A stretch of 64,000 nt of DNA, from assembly GCA_031552145.1 (NCBI GenBank), contig JAVBMV010000004.1, forward strand, positions 62,001 through 126,000, given 5' to 3'. A program made the position numbers and the translations under genes. The DNA is from JAVBMV01 sp031552145. Its GTDB lineage: Bacteria; Myxococcota; Myxococcia; Myxococcales; UBA5297. The first letter of the stretch is position 1; the number at the start of each line of letters is the position of its first letter. The notes beneath the pieces are model-generated. The model did no database searches. It worked only from the letters and a program-made list of their open reading frames with translations, and was not told the DNA's origin. Shown here piece by piece: positions 52,171 to 59,994 of the stretch.

Positions 52171-52890
52171 ATGGAACCGATCGTCTCGATCCGCGGCGTC
52201 TCGAAGCACTACCACCTGGGGAAGGTGATCGTACCAGCGCTGCGCGAGGTCTCTCTCGAGGTCCAACGGGGGGAGTTCCTCTCGATTGGCGGCCCCTCGG
52301 GCTCGGGAAAGACCACCCTGCTCAACCTGATCGGCTGCGTCGACACGCCCACCAGCGGCGAGGTCTCGATCGCGGGGGAGAACACGGCGGTGCTGACGGA
52401 GCGGGCGCTGACGGAGCTGCGACTGCGCAAGCTGGGCTTCATCTTCCAGAGCTTCAACCTGGTGAATGTGCTCACCGTCTTCCAGAACGTCGAGTTTCCC
52501 CTGCTTCTTCAGGGCAAGATCGCCGCCAAGGAGAGGAAGGCGCGCATCATGGAGCTGCTGGAGGCCGTGGGCATCGCGCAATATGTCAAGCACAGGCCCA
52601 ACGAGCTCTCGGGCGGACAGCGGCAGCGCGTGGCGATCGCGCGCGCCCTGGTGACGCGACCCGAGCTGGTGCTCGCGGACGAACCGACGGCGAACCTCGA
52701 TCAGGTGACGGGGGCGACCATCCTCGATCTGATGCGGAGCATGAACCGCGCCTACGGCACCACCTTCGTCTTCTCGACCCACGATCCCAACGTCATGGCG
52801 CACGCCAGCTTCATCGCGCGCCTCGTGGACGGGAAGATCGTCGAGTCGCGGCCCGTCACGCCCCCCGTCACTTCAGCGGAGAAGAACTGA
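52171..52890 (+). CDS. ABC transporter ATP-binding protein (LolD/MacB-type)
   Basis: 239 residues; ATG at 52171 after gaggag. Walker A GPSGSGKTTLLN, Q-loop FIFQSFNLVNVLT, signature LSGGQRQRVAIARAL, Walker B LVLADEPTANLD and the H-loop STHD are all intact. The close match to LolD/MacB/FtsE-type ATPases (SFNLV...NVEFPLLLQGK) predicts a mechanotransmission exporter rather than a classical importer. First gene of a five-gene operon; TGATG joins it to the permease gene at 52890. Confidence 0.95.
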   Translation: MEPIVSIRGVSKHYHLGKVIVPALREVSLEVQRGEFLSIGGPSGSGKTTLLNLIGCVDTPTSGEVSIAGENTAVLTERALTELRLRKLGFIFQSFNLVNVLTVFQNVEFPLLLQGKIAAKERKARIMELLEAVGIAQYVKHRPNELSGGQRQRVAIARALVTRPELVLADEPTANLDQVTGATILDLMRSMNRAYGTTFVFSTHDPNVMAHASFIARLVDGKIVESRPVTPPVTSAEKN

Positions 52891-54977
52891 TGCGCGGCCG
52901 TCTGGAGACGCTCAAACTCCTGATCTTGATCGCGCTGCGCAACCTCTTCGCGAGCCGCTCGCGGACGCTCATCGTCGGCGGGATCATCTGCTTCGGCGCG
53001 GCGCTGGTGGTGGCGGGCACCTCGCTGCTCGCGAGCATCAATCGCGGGCTCAAGGCGAGCCTCGTCGAGAGCGTCACGGGTGACGCGCAGCTCTACCACT
53101 CGGGCTCCAAGGATGAGCTGGCCATCTTCGGAGGCATGAGCGGCAGCTCCGACCTGGAGGCCTTCCCCGATTTCTCGAAGCTAAAGCAAGTAGTCGAGAA
53201 GGTGCCCAACGTGAAGCGGGTAATCCCGATGGGGATCAACGAAGCGATCGGCGCTTCATACAACTTCCTGGACCGCGCGCTGGCGCGCCTGCGCGATGCG
53301 GCAAAACAGCGCGAAGGAGAGGGCGCGGCACAGTACGCAGCGGCCAAGAGCCACGCGCGCAGCACGATCGAGCACCTTCGCGCCGAGCGCGCGCTGGCGC
53401 ACCAGGATTTGACGGATGCGATCGACGCAGAGGAGCAGGCCGACATGGCGCGCGCCACCTCCGACGAGTTCTGGAGCACCTTCGATGTCGAACCTTTCGG
53501 CGCGCTCGAGTTCCTGGAGAACCGCATCGCGCCGCTCTCGGTCGATGGCGACATGCTCTGGATCCGCTACGTCGGGACCGACCTGACGGCCTACTTCGAT
53601 GCCTTTCAGCGAGCCAACTTGATCAAGGGAAAGAAGGTTCCCGCCGGCCAGCGAGGGCTCCTCTTCAGCAGCCTCTATTACGAGGAGATGCAGAAGATGA
53701 AGAACGCGCGCCGCCTCGACAAGTTGAAGGAGGCCGTGGTCGACGGCGGGCAGCGGATCGCCAAGGAAGAGACGCTGCAGCGCCTGGTGCGGGAGAACAA
53801 GGCGCAGGTACGCGAGATCCTGCAGCAGCTCGATCTGCTCCAGGCGGAAGAATTGGCCGCGAAGCTGCGCGGACACCTGGACAGCAGCGAGCGCGATCTG
53901 CGCGAGCTCCTGGTCACCTTCTTCGATACGTCGGACGAAAACATCGCCGAGCGCCACGCCTTCTTCTATTCGGCAATCGCGCCGCTGGTGAGGCTCTACG
54001 CCGTGGAGATCGGCGAGCCGATGACCATCAAGGCCTTCTCCAAGTCTGGTTACCTCAACACGGTGAACGTGACGCTCTACGGCGTGGTGGAGTTCAGGGG
54101 TCTGGAGAAGTCTCCGACGGCGGGGATGCTCTGCCTGATGGATCTGATCAGCTTCCGGCAACTCTACGGCTACATGACGGCGGAACGCCTGGCCGAGATC
54201 CAGCAGATGAAGCGCGAGACGGGCGGCGCGGCGCTGGCGCGAGAAGAGGCGGAGGCGGCGCTCTTCGGCGCGGGCGCCCCGGTTGTGAGCGAAGGTCGCA
54301 CGACCGGCTTCGAAGTGAAGGTAGAGCGGCAGGCCGATGGAGCAGGGGGCGGAGCGGAGCACCTCTACACGAAGCGGGATATCGAAGAGGGCGTGGCGAT
54401 CAACGCCGCGGTCTTCTTCGACGACCCGTCATTGGCGCCCTCGACGATGGCCGCGATCGATGCCGCCTCCAAAGAGGCGGGCTTACCCGTGAAGGTGCTC
54501 GACTGGAAGCGCTCCACGGGCATGGTGGGACAGCTCATCGATCTTCTTTGGATGGTGCTCTCAATCTCGATCATCGTGATCTTCATCATCGCGCTCGCCA
54601 TCATCAACAACTCGATGCTGATGGCCACCTTGCAGCGGGTGAAGGAGATCGGGACACTGAGGGCGATGGGCGCGCAGCGCTCCTTTGTGCTCAACATGGT
54701 GGGCTTCGAGACGGTGGTGATCGGCCTCTTCTTCGGCTCACTCGGCGCCGCGCTGGGCGCCGGTCTCATCATGCTCTTCGGCAAGGTTGGCATCCCCGCC
54801 TCCAACGACACCATGGCCTGGGTCTTCAGCGGCCCCAGGCTCTATCCGACGGTCGACGCGGCCAGCCTCGTCACGGCCTTCGTCGTGGTCCTCTTCGTCA
54901 GTGTCCTCTCCGGCCTCTATCCGGCGCGGGTCGCGACGCGCGTCTCGCCCGTCGTGGCGATGTCGAGCGAGGAGTAG
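52890..54977 (+). CDS. MacB/FtsX-type ABC permease with a long helical insertion
   Basis: 695 residues, against about 400 in LolC/LolE. TM1 (about 29-51, RTLIVGGIICFGAALVVAGTSLLASINRG) is followed by a large extracytoplasmic region (about 60-540). Charged helices, probably coiled-coil, lie around 130-200 and 265-340 (RLDKLKEAVVDGGQRIAKEETLQRL..., ILQQLDLLQAEELAAKLRG). The three C-terminal helices (about 548-690) carry the FtsX pattern NNSMLMATLQRVKEIGTLRAMGA. The start overlaps the ATPase stop by 1 nt (TGATG). It should form a heterodimer with the next permease, probably to move lipid or lipoprotein through the periplasm. Confidence 0.9.
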   Translation: MRGRLETLKLLILIALRNLFASRSRTLIVGGIICFGAALVVAGTSLLASINRGLKASLVESVTGDAQLYHSGSKDELAIFGGMSGSSDLEAFPDFSKLKQVVEKVPNVKRVIPMGINEAIGASYNFLDRALARLRDAAKQREGEGAAQYAAAKSHARSTIEHLRAERALAHQDLTDAIDAEEQADMARATSDEFWSTFDVEPFGALEFLENRIAPLSVDGDMLWIRYVGTDLTAYFDAFQRANLIKGKKVPAGQRGLLFSSLYYEEMQKMKNARRLDKLKEAVVDGGQRIAKEETLQRLVRENKAQVREILQQLDLLQAEELAAKLRGHLDSSERDLRELLVTFFDTSDENIAERHAFFYSAIAPLVRLYAVEIGEPMTIKAFSKSGYLNTVNVTLYGVVEFRGLEKSPTAGMLCLMDLISFRQLYGYMTAERLAEIQQMKRETGGAALAREEAEAALFGAGAPVVSEGRTTGFEVKVERQADGAGGGAEHLYTKRDIEEGVAINAAVFFDDPSLAPSTMAAIDAASKEAGLPVKVLDWKRSTGMVGQLIDLLWMVLSISIIVIFIIALAIINNSMLMATLQRVKEIGTLRAMGAQRSFVLNMVGFETVVIGLFFGSLGAALGAGLIMLFGKVGIPASNDTMAWVFSGPRLYPTVDAASLVTAFVVVLFVSVLSGLYPARVATRVSPVVAMSSEE

Positions 54978-54983
54978 AGAGCG

Positions 54984-56291
54984 ATGATCCCAATCAATCT
55001 CCAGATCGCCCTTCGCAGCCTGGCGCAACACAAGCTCCGCAGCCTCTTCCTGGGGCTCGCCATCGGCGGTATCACTGCGCTGCTCATCCTGCTCAACGGC
55101 CTCATGACCGGCATCGAGGAGATGACGCTGCGCGCAGGCTCCACGCTCATGACAGGGCACGTGAACCTCGCGGGCTTCTACAAGCCGACGAGTGGCTCCG
55201 CCATCCCGCTGGTGATCGAGTACCAGAAGGCCTTCGACGCAGTGAAGGAGAAGGTGCCGGAGCTCGATCACGCCGTGGCGCGCTACCGCGGTTACGCCAA
55301 GGCTGTCTCCGACAAGAGCTCGATGGACCTGGTGGTGAATGGCCTCGACATCGAGACGGAGCCCGACTTCGCCAAGGTGGTGCAGGTGACCGAGGGGAGC
55401 CTCGAGAACCTCAGGCGCCCCAACACCATCTTGGTCTTCGAGTCGCAGCGCAAGCGGCTGGAGTTTTCGCTCGGCGATCGGATGACGCTGGTGGCGCCCA
55501 CCCAGCGCGGGATGAACAACACCGTCGACGTGGAGATCGGGGCCATCGCCAAGGACATCGGCATCCTCTCCACCTGGTTCGCCTATATCCCCAATGAGAG
55601 CCTGCGCAGCCTCTACCAGATGAAGGCCGGCTCCACCGGCGCGGTACAGCTCTATCTGAAGAACCCCGACGATGCCGAGCGCGTGGCGGCGCGGATGCGC
55701 TCGCTGCTCGGCGACGCGGGCTACACCGTGATGGAGGCAGATCCGCAGGCCTACTTCATCAAGTTGATGAACAAAGTGACGCGCGAGGACTGGACCGGCC
55801 AGCGCCTCGACGTCACGACCTGGAAAGACGAGCTCTCTTTTCTGGGAGAGGCGCTGGGAGCGCTGCGGATGCTCACCTTCTTCCTGATCCTGATCCTCTC
55901 CGTCATCGTGGTAGTGGGCATCATGAACACCATGTGGATCGCCATTCGCGAGCGCACCCGCGAGATCGGCACCATGCGCGCCTTCGGAATGCACCGGCGG
56001 CGCGCCGGCTGGCTCTTCCTATTGGAGGCGATGATGTTGGGGCTCATTGGGAGCTGCGCCGGAGCGCTCTTCTCCATCGCGGCCACCTGGGGAATCAATG
56101 CGCTCGAGCTCGGCGTGCCGGAGATGGCCGCCGTCTTCCTGATGTCGGAGCACCTGCACCTGACCGTGACACCCGGCTCGGTCCTCGGCGCGATCCTCTT
56201 CCTGACCGCGATCACCTCGATCGCGGCCCTCTATCCGGCACTGCGCGCCTCCAAGCTGGAGCCTGTGACGGCGATGCACCACGCGGGGTAA
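54984..56291 (+). CDS. FtsX/MacB-type ABC permease (LolC/E-like)
   Basis: 435 residues, standard length. TM1 (about 20-45, LRSLFLGLAIGGITALLILLNGLMTG), a periplasmic MacB_PCD-type domain (about 50-295) and three helices with MNTMWIAIRERTREIGTMRAFGMHRRR match the FtsX superfamily. It starts 6 nt after the first permease and ends 2 nt before the LolA-like gene. The pair of non-identical permeases with one ATPase is the LolCDE arrangement, but lipoprotein export by this particular set is unproven. Confidence 0.93.
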   Translation: MIPINLQIALRSLAQHKLRSLFLGLAIGGITALLILLNGLMTGIEEMTLRAGSTLMTGHVNLAGFYKPTSGSAIPLVIEYQKAFDAVKEKVPELDHAVARYRGYAKAVSDKSSMDLVVNGLDIETEPDFAKVVQVTEGSLENLRRPNTILVFESQRKRLEFSLGDRMTLVAPTQRGMNNTVDVEIGAIAKDIGILSTWFAYIPNESLRSLYQMKAGSTGAVQLYLKNPDDAERVAARMRSLLGDAGYTVMEADPQAYFIKLMNKVTREDWTGQRLDVTTWKDELSFLGEALGALRMLTFFLILILSVIVVVGIMNTMWIAIRERTREIGTMRAFGMHRRRAGWLFLLEAMMLGLIGSCAGALFSIAATWGINALELGVPEMAAVFLMSEHLHLTVTPGSVLGAILFLTAITSIAALYPALRASKLEPVTAMHHAG

Positions 56292-56293
56292 TC

Positions 56294-57082
56294 ATGCATC
56301 TTTCGACTCTCTCTCTTGCCTCGCTCTTCTCGGTCCTCGCGCTCTGCGCCGCGCTGCCCGCCGAGGCGGCGCCGCTCGCTCCCGCCGAATTGAAGGCGCT
56401 GGTCGAGCGGCTCGACGACCGACAGCGCAACTCCGGCGACTACAAGACGCTCGCCTATATCGAGCAAAAGGAGCGCGACAAAGCGGACGTGGTCTACGAG
56501 GCCGTCATCTACCGGCGCGATAAGGACGACAAGTGGATGATCCTCTTTCTCAAGCCCAAGGCCGAGGCGGGAAAGGGCTATCTGCGCATCGACAAAAACC
56601 TCTGGATGTATGACCCGGGCGTCGGCAAGTGGGAACGGCGGACCGAACGCGAGAAGATCGGCGGCACCAACTCGCGGCGCGAGGACTTCGACGAGTCGCG
56701 CCTTGCCGAAGAGTTCGTCGCCGAGTACGAGGGCGAGCAGAAGCTGGGCGCTTTCGACGTCCAGGCCATCAAGTTGACGGTGAAGCCGGGGATCGACGTG
56801 GCCTACCCTGTGCTGCGCATCTGGGTCGATAAGAACGACAACATCCTCAAGCGCCAGGAGTTCGCGCTGAGCGGAAAGCTGATGCGGACCAGCTACTACC
56901 CGAAGTGGACCAAGGTCTACAGCGAGTCGAAGAAGGGCGAGGTCTGGTACCCGGCCGAGATCCGCATCTTCGATGAGCTCGACAAGGCGAACCAGACCTA
57001 CATCGTGATGAAGCAAGTGGACCTGCGCCCCTTGGAAGCGAACCTCTTCACCAAGGCGTGGCTCGAGAGCAAGGCGCGATGA
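56294..57082 (+). CDS. LolA-like outer-membrane lipoprotein-sorting protein (PF17131-type)
   Basis: 262 residues. Sec signal peptide (about 1-25, ending AEA) and a LolA/LolB-like half-barrel: YKTLAYIEQKERDKADVVYEAVIYRRDKDDKW, LRIDKNLWMYDPGVGKWERRT (the characteristic block of this sorting-protein family), then VLRIWVDKNDNILKRQEF and the C-terminal strands. Such proteins carry a lipid or lipid-anchored cargo across the periplasm and often accompany ABC or RND exporters. It starts 2 nt after the second permease, and its stop overlaps the next start as ATGA (57079-57082). Confidence 0.88.
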   Translation: MHLSTLSLASLFSVLALCAALPAEAAPLAPAELKALVERLDDRQRNSGDYKTLAYIEQKERDKADVVYEAVIYRRDKDDKWMILFLKPKAEAGKGYLRIDKNLWMYDPGVGKWERRTEREKIGGTNSRREDFDESRLAEEFVAEYEGEQKLGAFDVQAIKLTVKPGIDVAYPVLRIWVDKNDNILKRQEFALSGKLMRTSYYPKWTKVYSESKKGEVWYPAEIRIFDELDKANQTYIVMKQVDLRPLEANLFTKAWLESKAR

Positions 57083-58563
57083 GCGGGCGGTCCGTTGCAG
57101 CTCCAATCTTCGCGCTGCTGCTGGCGCTCCCCGCCGGGGGCCCCGAGGCTGCGGGCCAGCCGGAGCGGGAGCGCCCATCCGAAGACGAGCTCTTCGGAAC
57201 CCCCTCTGAAGAGCCGGTTGAGGCGGAGCCGGAGCACGAGGCCCCACCAACGGCCACGCCCGGCAGCGACGCGCGCGAGGAGGAGCTCTTCGGCGAGAGC
57301 TCTGGAGAGCGCCGCTTCGAACAGGTCGTGGGAGAGCAGGCGCCGGAGGATCCGCTGAAGCTGGGCGGACTCTTCTATTCGCGTATGTCGACGACCATCC
57401 TCGAGGGGCGACCGGTGAAGAGCTGGTACTTCTCGTCCCCCACGATGGTCGATGGCTACTTCGATGCTCGGCCCAATGACCGCGTTCGTGTCTTCGCGCT
57501 GGGGCGATTGCTCTACGATCCGGCGGTGCCCTCGGATGAGGGGGAGGCGGGTGCCTCCGAGGTGGCCTCCACGGCGGGCTTCGGCTCGGCCAGCCAGCTC
57601 AGCGGCCAGCTCGATCAGCTCTGGCTCCGCTTCGACCTGGAACGGACGGTCTTCGCCACCGTGGGGCGCCAACACGTAAAGTGGGGGCCCTCGCGTTTCT
57701 GGAATCCCACCGACTTCATGCATCAGGCGCGGCGCGATCCGCTGGCCCAGTTTGACGCGCGTCAGGGGACGAGCATGGTGAAGCTGCACTTCCCGTGGGA
57801 ACAGGAGGGGTGGAACTTTTACGCCATCGCGCTGCTCGAGGGGCAGGAGCCGACACTGACGCTCGGAGGGCTGGGCGGCGCGCTGCGGGCGGAGATAGTG
57901 CTCGGACAGGCGGAGCTCGGCGCCAGCTTCGTGGCGCAGGAAGGGCACAAGCCGAAGCTCGGATTCGACCTCTCCGCGGGGCTCTGGGAGTTTGACCTCT
58001 ATGGCGAGCTCGCGGTGCGGCGCGACACCGACGTGCCTCTCTATGGGCCGGCGCCGGCCGGCTCCGCGCTGCCGGTGGTGGAGCGCCCCGTCGAGGGCGC
58101 GACGCTCGGCGCGGTCGGCGGTGTCGAGTGGTCCTACAAGTATGACGACGAGGATCACTTCACGCTGGGCGGCGAGTACTTCTTCAACGAGGCGGGCTAC
58201 GAAGATGCGAAGCTCTATCCGCTGCTCTTCGCCATCCCCGGCGCCTTCAACCGCTTCTACCTGGGGCGCCATTATGGCGCGCTGACCGCGATCCTGCCGG
58301 CCCCGGGGCGCTGGAACGACACCACCTTCGTGCTCTCCACCATCGGCAATTTGAGCGATCGCTCCTTCGTCACGCGGCTCGACTACAATGTGCTGCTGCT
58401 CACCCATCTGCGCTTCGAGGCCTTCGGCGCGGTCTTCTATGGCGCTGAGGGAGGAGAGTTCGTGCCGGAGGTGACGCTCCCCGCGGGCGCGCTGGGCAAC
58501 AGCAGCGCCGTGAGAGTTGCGCCTCGCTTCCAGGCGGGACTTGGCCTGCGCGTCGCGCTATAG
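57079..58563 (+). CDS. outer-membrane beta-barrel protein
   Basis: 494 residues from the ATG inside the ATGA overlap with the LolA-like gene. Signal peptide (about 1-25, FALLLALPAGGPEAAGQ) precedes a Glu/Pro-rich linker with two copies of EDELFG/EEELFG. The rest (about 85-494) is a run of alternating, amphipathic strands with aromatic girdles, for example VDGYFDARPNDRVRVFALGRLLYD, LWLRFDLERTVFATVGRQHVKWG. It ends with the outer-membrane signature ...FQAGLGLRVAL. Related in character to DUF1302-type barrels. Last gene of the five-gene operon and the likely outer-membrane exit. Its end overlaps the convergent ceramidase-like gene by 6 bp. Confidence 0.87.
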   Translation: MSGRSVAAPIFALLLALPAGGPEAAGQPERERPSEDELFGTPSEEPVEAEPEHEAPPTATPGSDAREEELFGESSGERRFEQVVGEQAPEDPLKLGGLFYSRMSTTILEGRPVKSWYFSSPTMVDGYFDARPNDRVRVFALGRLLYDPAVPSDEGEAGASEVASTAGFGSASQLSGQLDQLWLRFDLERTVFATVGRQHVKWGPSRFWNPTDFMHQARRDPLAQFDARQGTSMVKLHFPWEQEGWNFYAIALLEGQEPTLTLGGLGGALRAEIVLGQAELGASFVAQEGHKPKLGFDLSAGLWEFDLYGELAVRRDTDVPLYGPAPAGSALPVVERPVEGATLGAVGGVEWSYKYDDEDHFTLGGEYFFNEAGYEDAKLYPLLFAIPGAFNRFYLGRHYGALTAILPAPGRWNDTTFVLSTIGNLSDRSFVTRLDYNVLLLTHLRFEAFGAVFYGAEGGEFVPEVTLPAGALGNSSAVRVAPRFQAGLGLRVAL

Positions 58564-59925
58564 CGACTCGAGCGCGACGAGGCAGCTCTCCAACGCCCTC
58601 TCGACCTGCGACAGGAGCTCGGGACCATAGATCGCGCGTTTCGCCTCGCCTTCCAGCTTCTCGAAGCGGGAAGGGAGCTCCAGGTAGCCGACGTAGGGCC
58701 CCGCGACACCGACGATCCGAGCGCCCTCGGCGCGCGCGCCCAGCCTGCGCAGCAGCTCTTCGCTGGCGGCGACCGTAGGCTCGGCTGGAATGTAGAGGAG
58801 GCGCAGCTCTCCCAGCTTCATGCAGGAGAGGCGCGAGCGCTCGGGGAGCAGCAGGTTGGCGATGTTTGCCCCCGCCCTTCTGAGCAACTTGGGTACCTGC
58901 CCATCGATCTGTGCGAGCGGCAGCTCGAAGGAGACCGAGGCGAAGGCCAGCTCCGCTGCCTCTACTCGATCGCCTTCGGTCTGGACCGCGCCCTCCGCCA
59001 CTTCCGCGAAGCGCATCCCCATCAGCTCGGCCTGGCTCTGACCGCTGTCTCCTTCTCCAGAGAGCAGCGGCGAGGCGCGCACATCTCCCAACGCCCCTTG
59101 CACGAAGAGCGCGACGCCCCCCTGCGACGCCTCGAGCAGCGCCATCGCCCGCGCTGGATAGTCGCCGTCGAGCAGCGGCTCTCCCCTTGGCACCAGCGTG
59201 GGATGCGCGCCGAAGAGGAGCAGTCTCCCGATGGGGCGATGACTCTCCAGCTCGTCGAACGAGAGCGCGGTGAGCCTGGGATCGATGGGGCCGCCCGGCC
59301 AGGCGCGGTTAGCGCTCAGCCGCTGCACATCGACCTGGCGCACGCTGAGCGCGGCCGGCGCCAGCGAGCCAGCGGCGAGGAGCAGAGCATCGGTCACCGC
59401 CTCCTCGAGCGCGAGCGCCACCTCCTCGCGGAAGCGGCCGGTCGCGGCGAGCTGCGTGATGAGCCGGTCGTCGTAGCAGCCGACGCTGGTGTGTGAATGC
59501 GTAGCCGCCACGACCACATCGGAGATGCCAAGCTGCGAAGCCGCGGCGCGGGCATGGTCGGCGAGGCGCTCGGGGATCTGGAGAAGGTCGAGCGAGAGGA
59601 GCGCAATTCGACCCGCCTCCTTGCCGCCCGCCTCCAAAACGAGCGCGCGCGCCGAGAGCGGGGTGGCCAACCCGGTCGCCGTCCCCCTGCGCGTGGAGTA
59701 GCCTCCCACCGTCACAGGGAGCGGCAAGGAAAACTCTCGACGCGCGGCGCCAACTCTGAGGGTGCCCGAAGCCACCCGCAGCGCCGACTCGAGCGCCGGA
59801 CTCGCGCCGGGTCGCTCGGCTCTCAGATCGACGAGGAGCAGGAGCACCAGCGCGAGCAGAAGCAGCAGGCCGAGGCAACCGCCCCTCCCCTCCCCCCGCG
59901 CTCTCTTGCTCTCCTCTCGTGCCAT
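58558..59925 (-). CDS. membrane-anchored neutral/alkaline ceramidase-like protein
   Basis: 455 residues from the ATG at 59925 (gaggaga upstream). One N-terminal TM (about 17-33) anchors a ceramidase-like domain (PF04734): RVGAARREFSLPLPVTVGGY, VVVAATHSHTSVGC (zinc-type His143, His145), FGAHPTLV (His241), and VALFVQGALGDV. In characterised enzymes the nucleophile Ser is in GDVSPN; here the residue after GDV (280-282) is Arg283 with a Ser two positions later. So it may not be a ceramidase and could cut another amide or ester, or act as a binding protein. Divergent from purF with a 69-nt gap. Confidence 0.82.
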   Translation of the reverse strand: MAREESKRARGEGRGGCLGLLLLLALVLLLLVDLRAERPGASPALESALRVASGTLRVGAARREFSLPLPVTVGGYSTRRGTATGLATPLSARALVLEAGGKEAGRIALLSLDLLQIPERLADHARAAASQLGISDVVVAATHSHTSVGCYDDRLITQLAATGRFREEVALALEEAVTDALLLAAGSLAPAALSVRQVDVQRLSANRAWPGGPIDPRLTALSFDELESHRPIGRLLLFGAHPTLVPRGEPLLDGDYPARAMALLEASQGGVALFVQGALGDVRASPLLSGEGDSGQSQAELMGMRFAEVAEGAVQTEGDRVEAAELAFASVSFELPLAQIDGQVPKLLRRAGANIANLLLPERSRLSCMKLGELRLLYIPAEPTVAASEELLRRLGARAEGARIVGVAGPYVGYLELPSRFEKLEGEAKRAIYGPELLSQVERALESCLVALESL

Positions 59926-59957
59926 CACTCTCCTCGCCGCGGCACCTGTTGGTCGCC

Positions 59958-59963
59958 TATAAT
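59958..59963 (+). promoter_or_regulatory. candidate purF promoter -10 element
   Basis: A perfect TATAAT lies 31 nt before the purF start codon at 59995; no matching TTGACA -35 is visible. An in-frame ATG at 59962 falls inside this box, which is one reason to prefer the start at 59995. Confidence 0.5.
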
Positions 59964-59994
59964 GCCGCCTCCTTTCGCAACGGCAAGGATGGTC

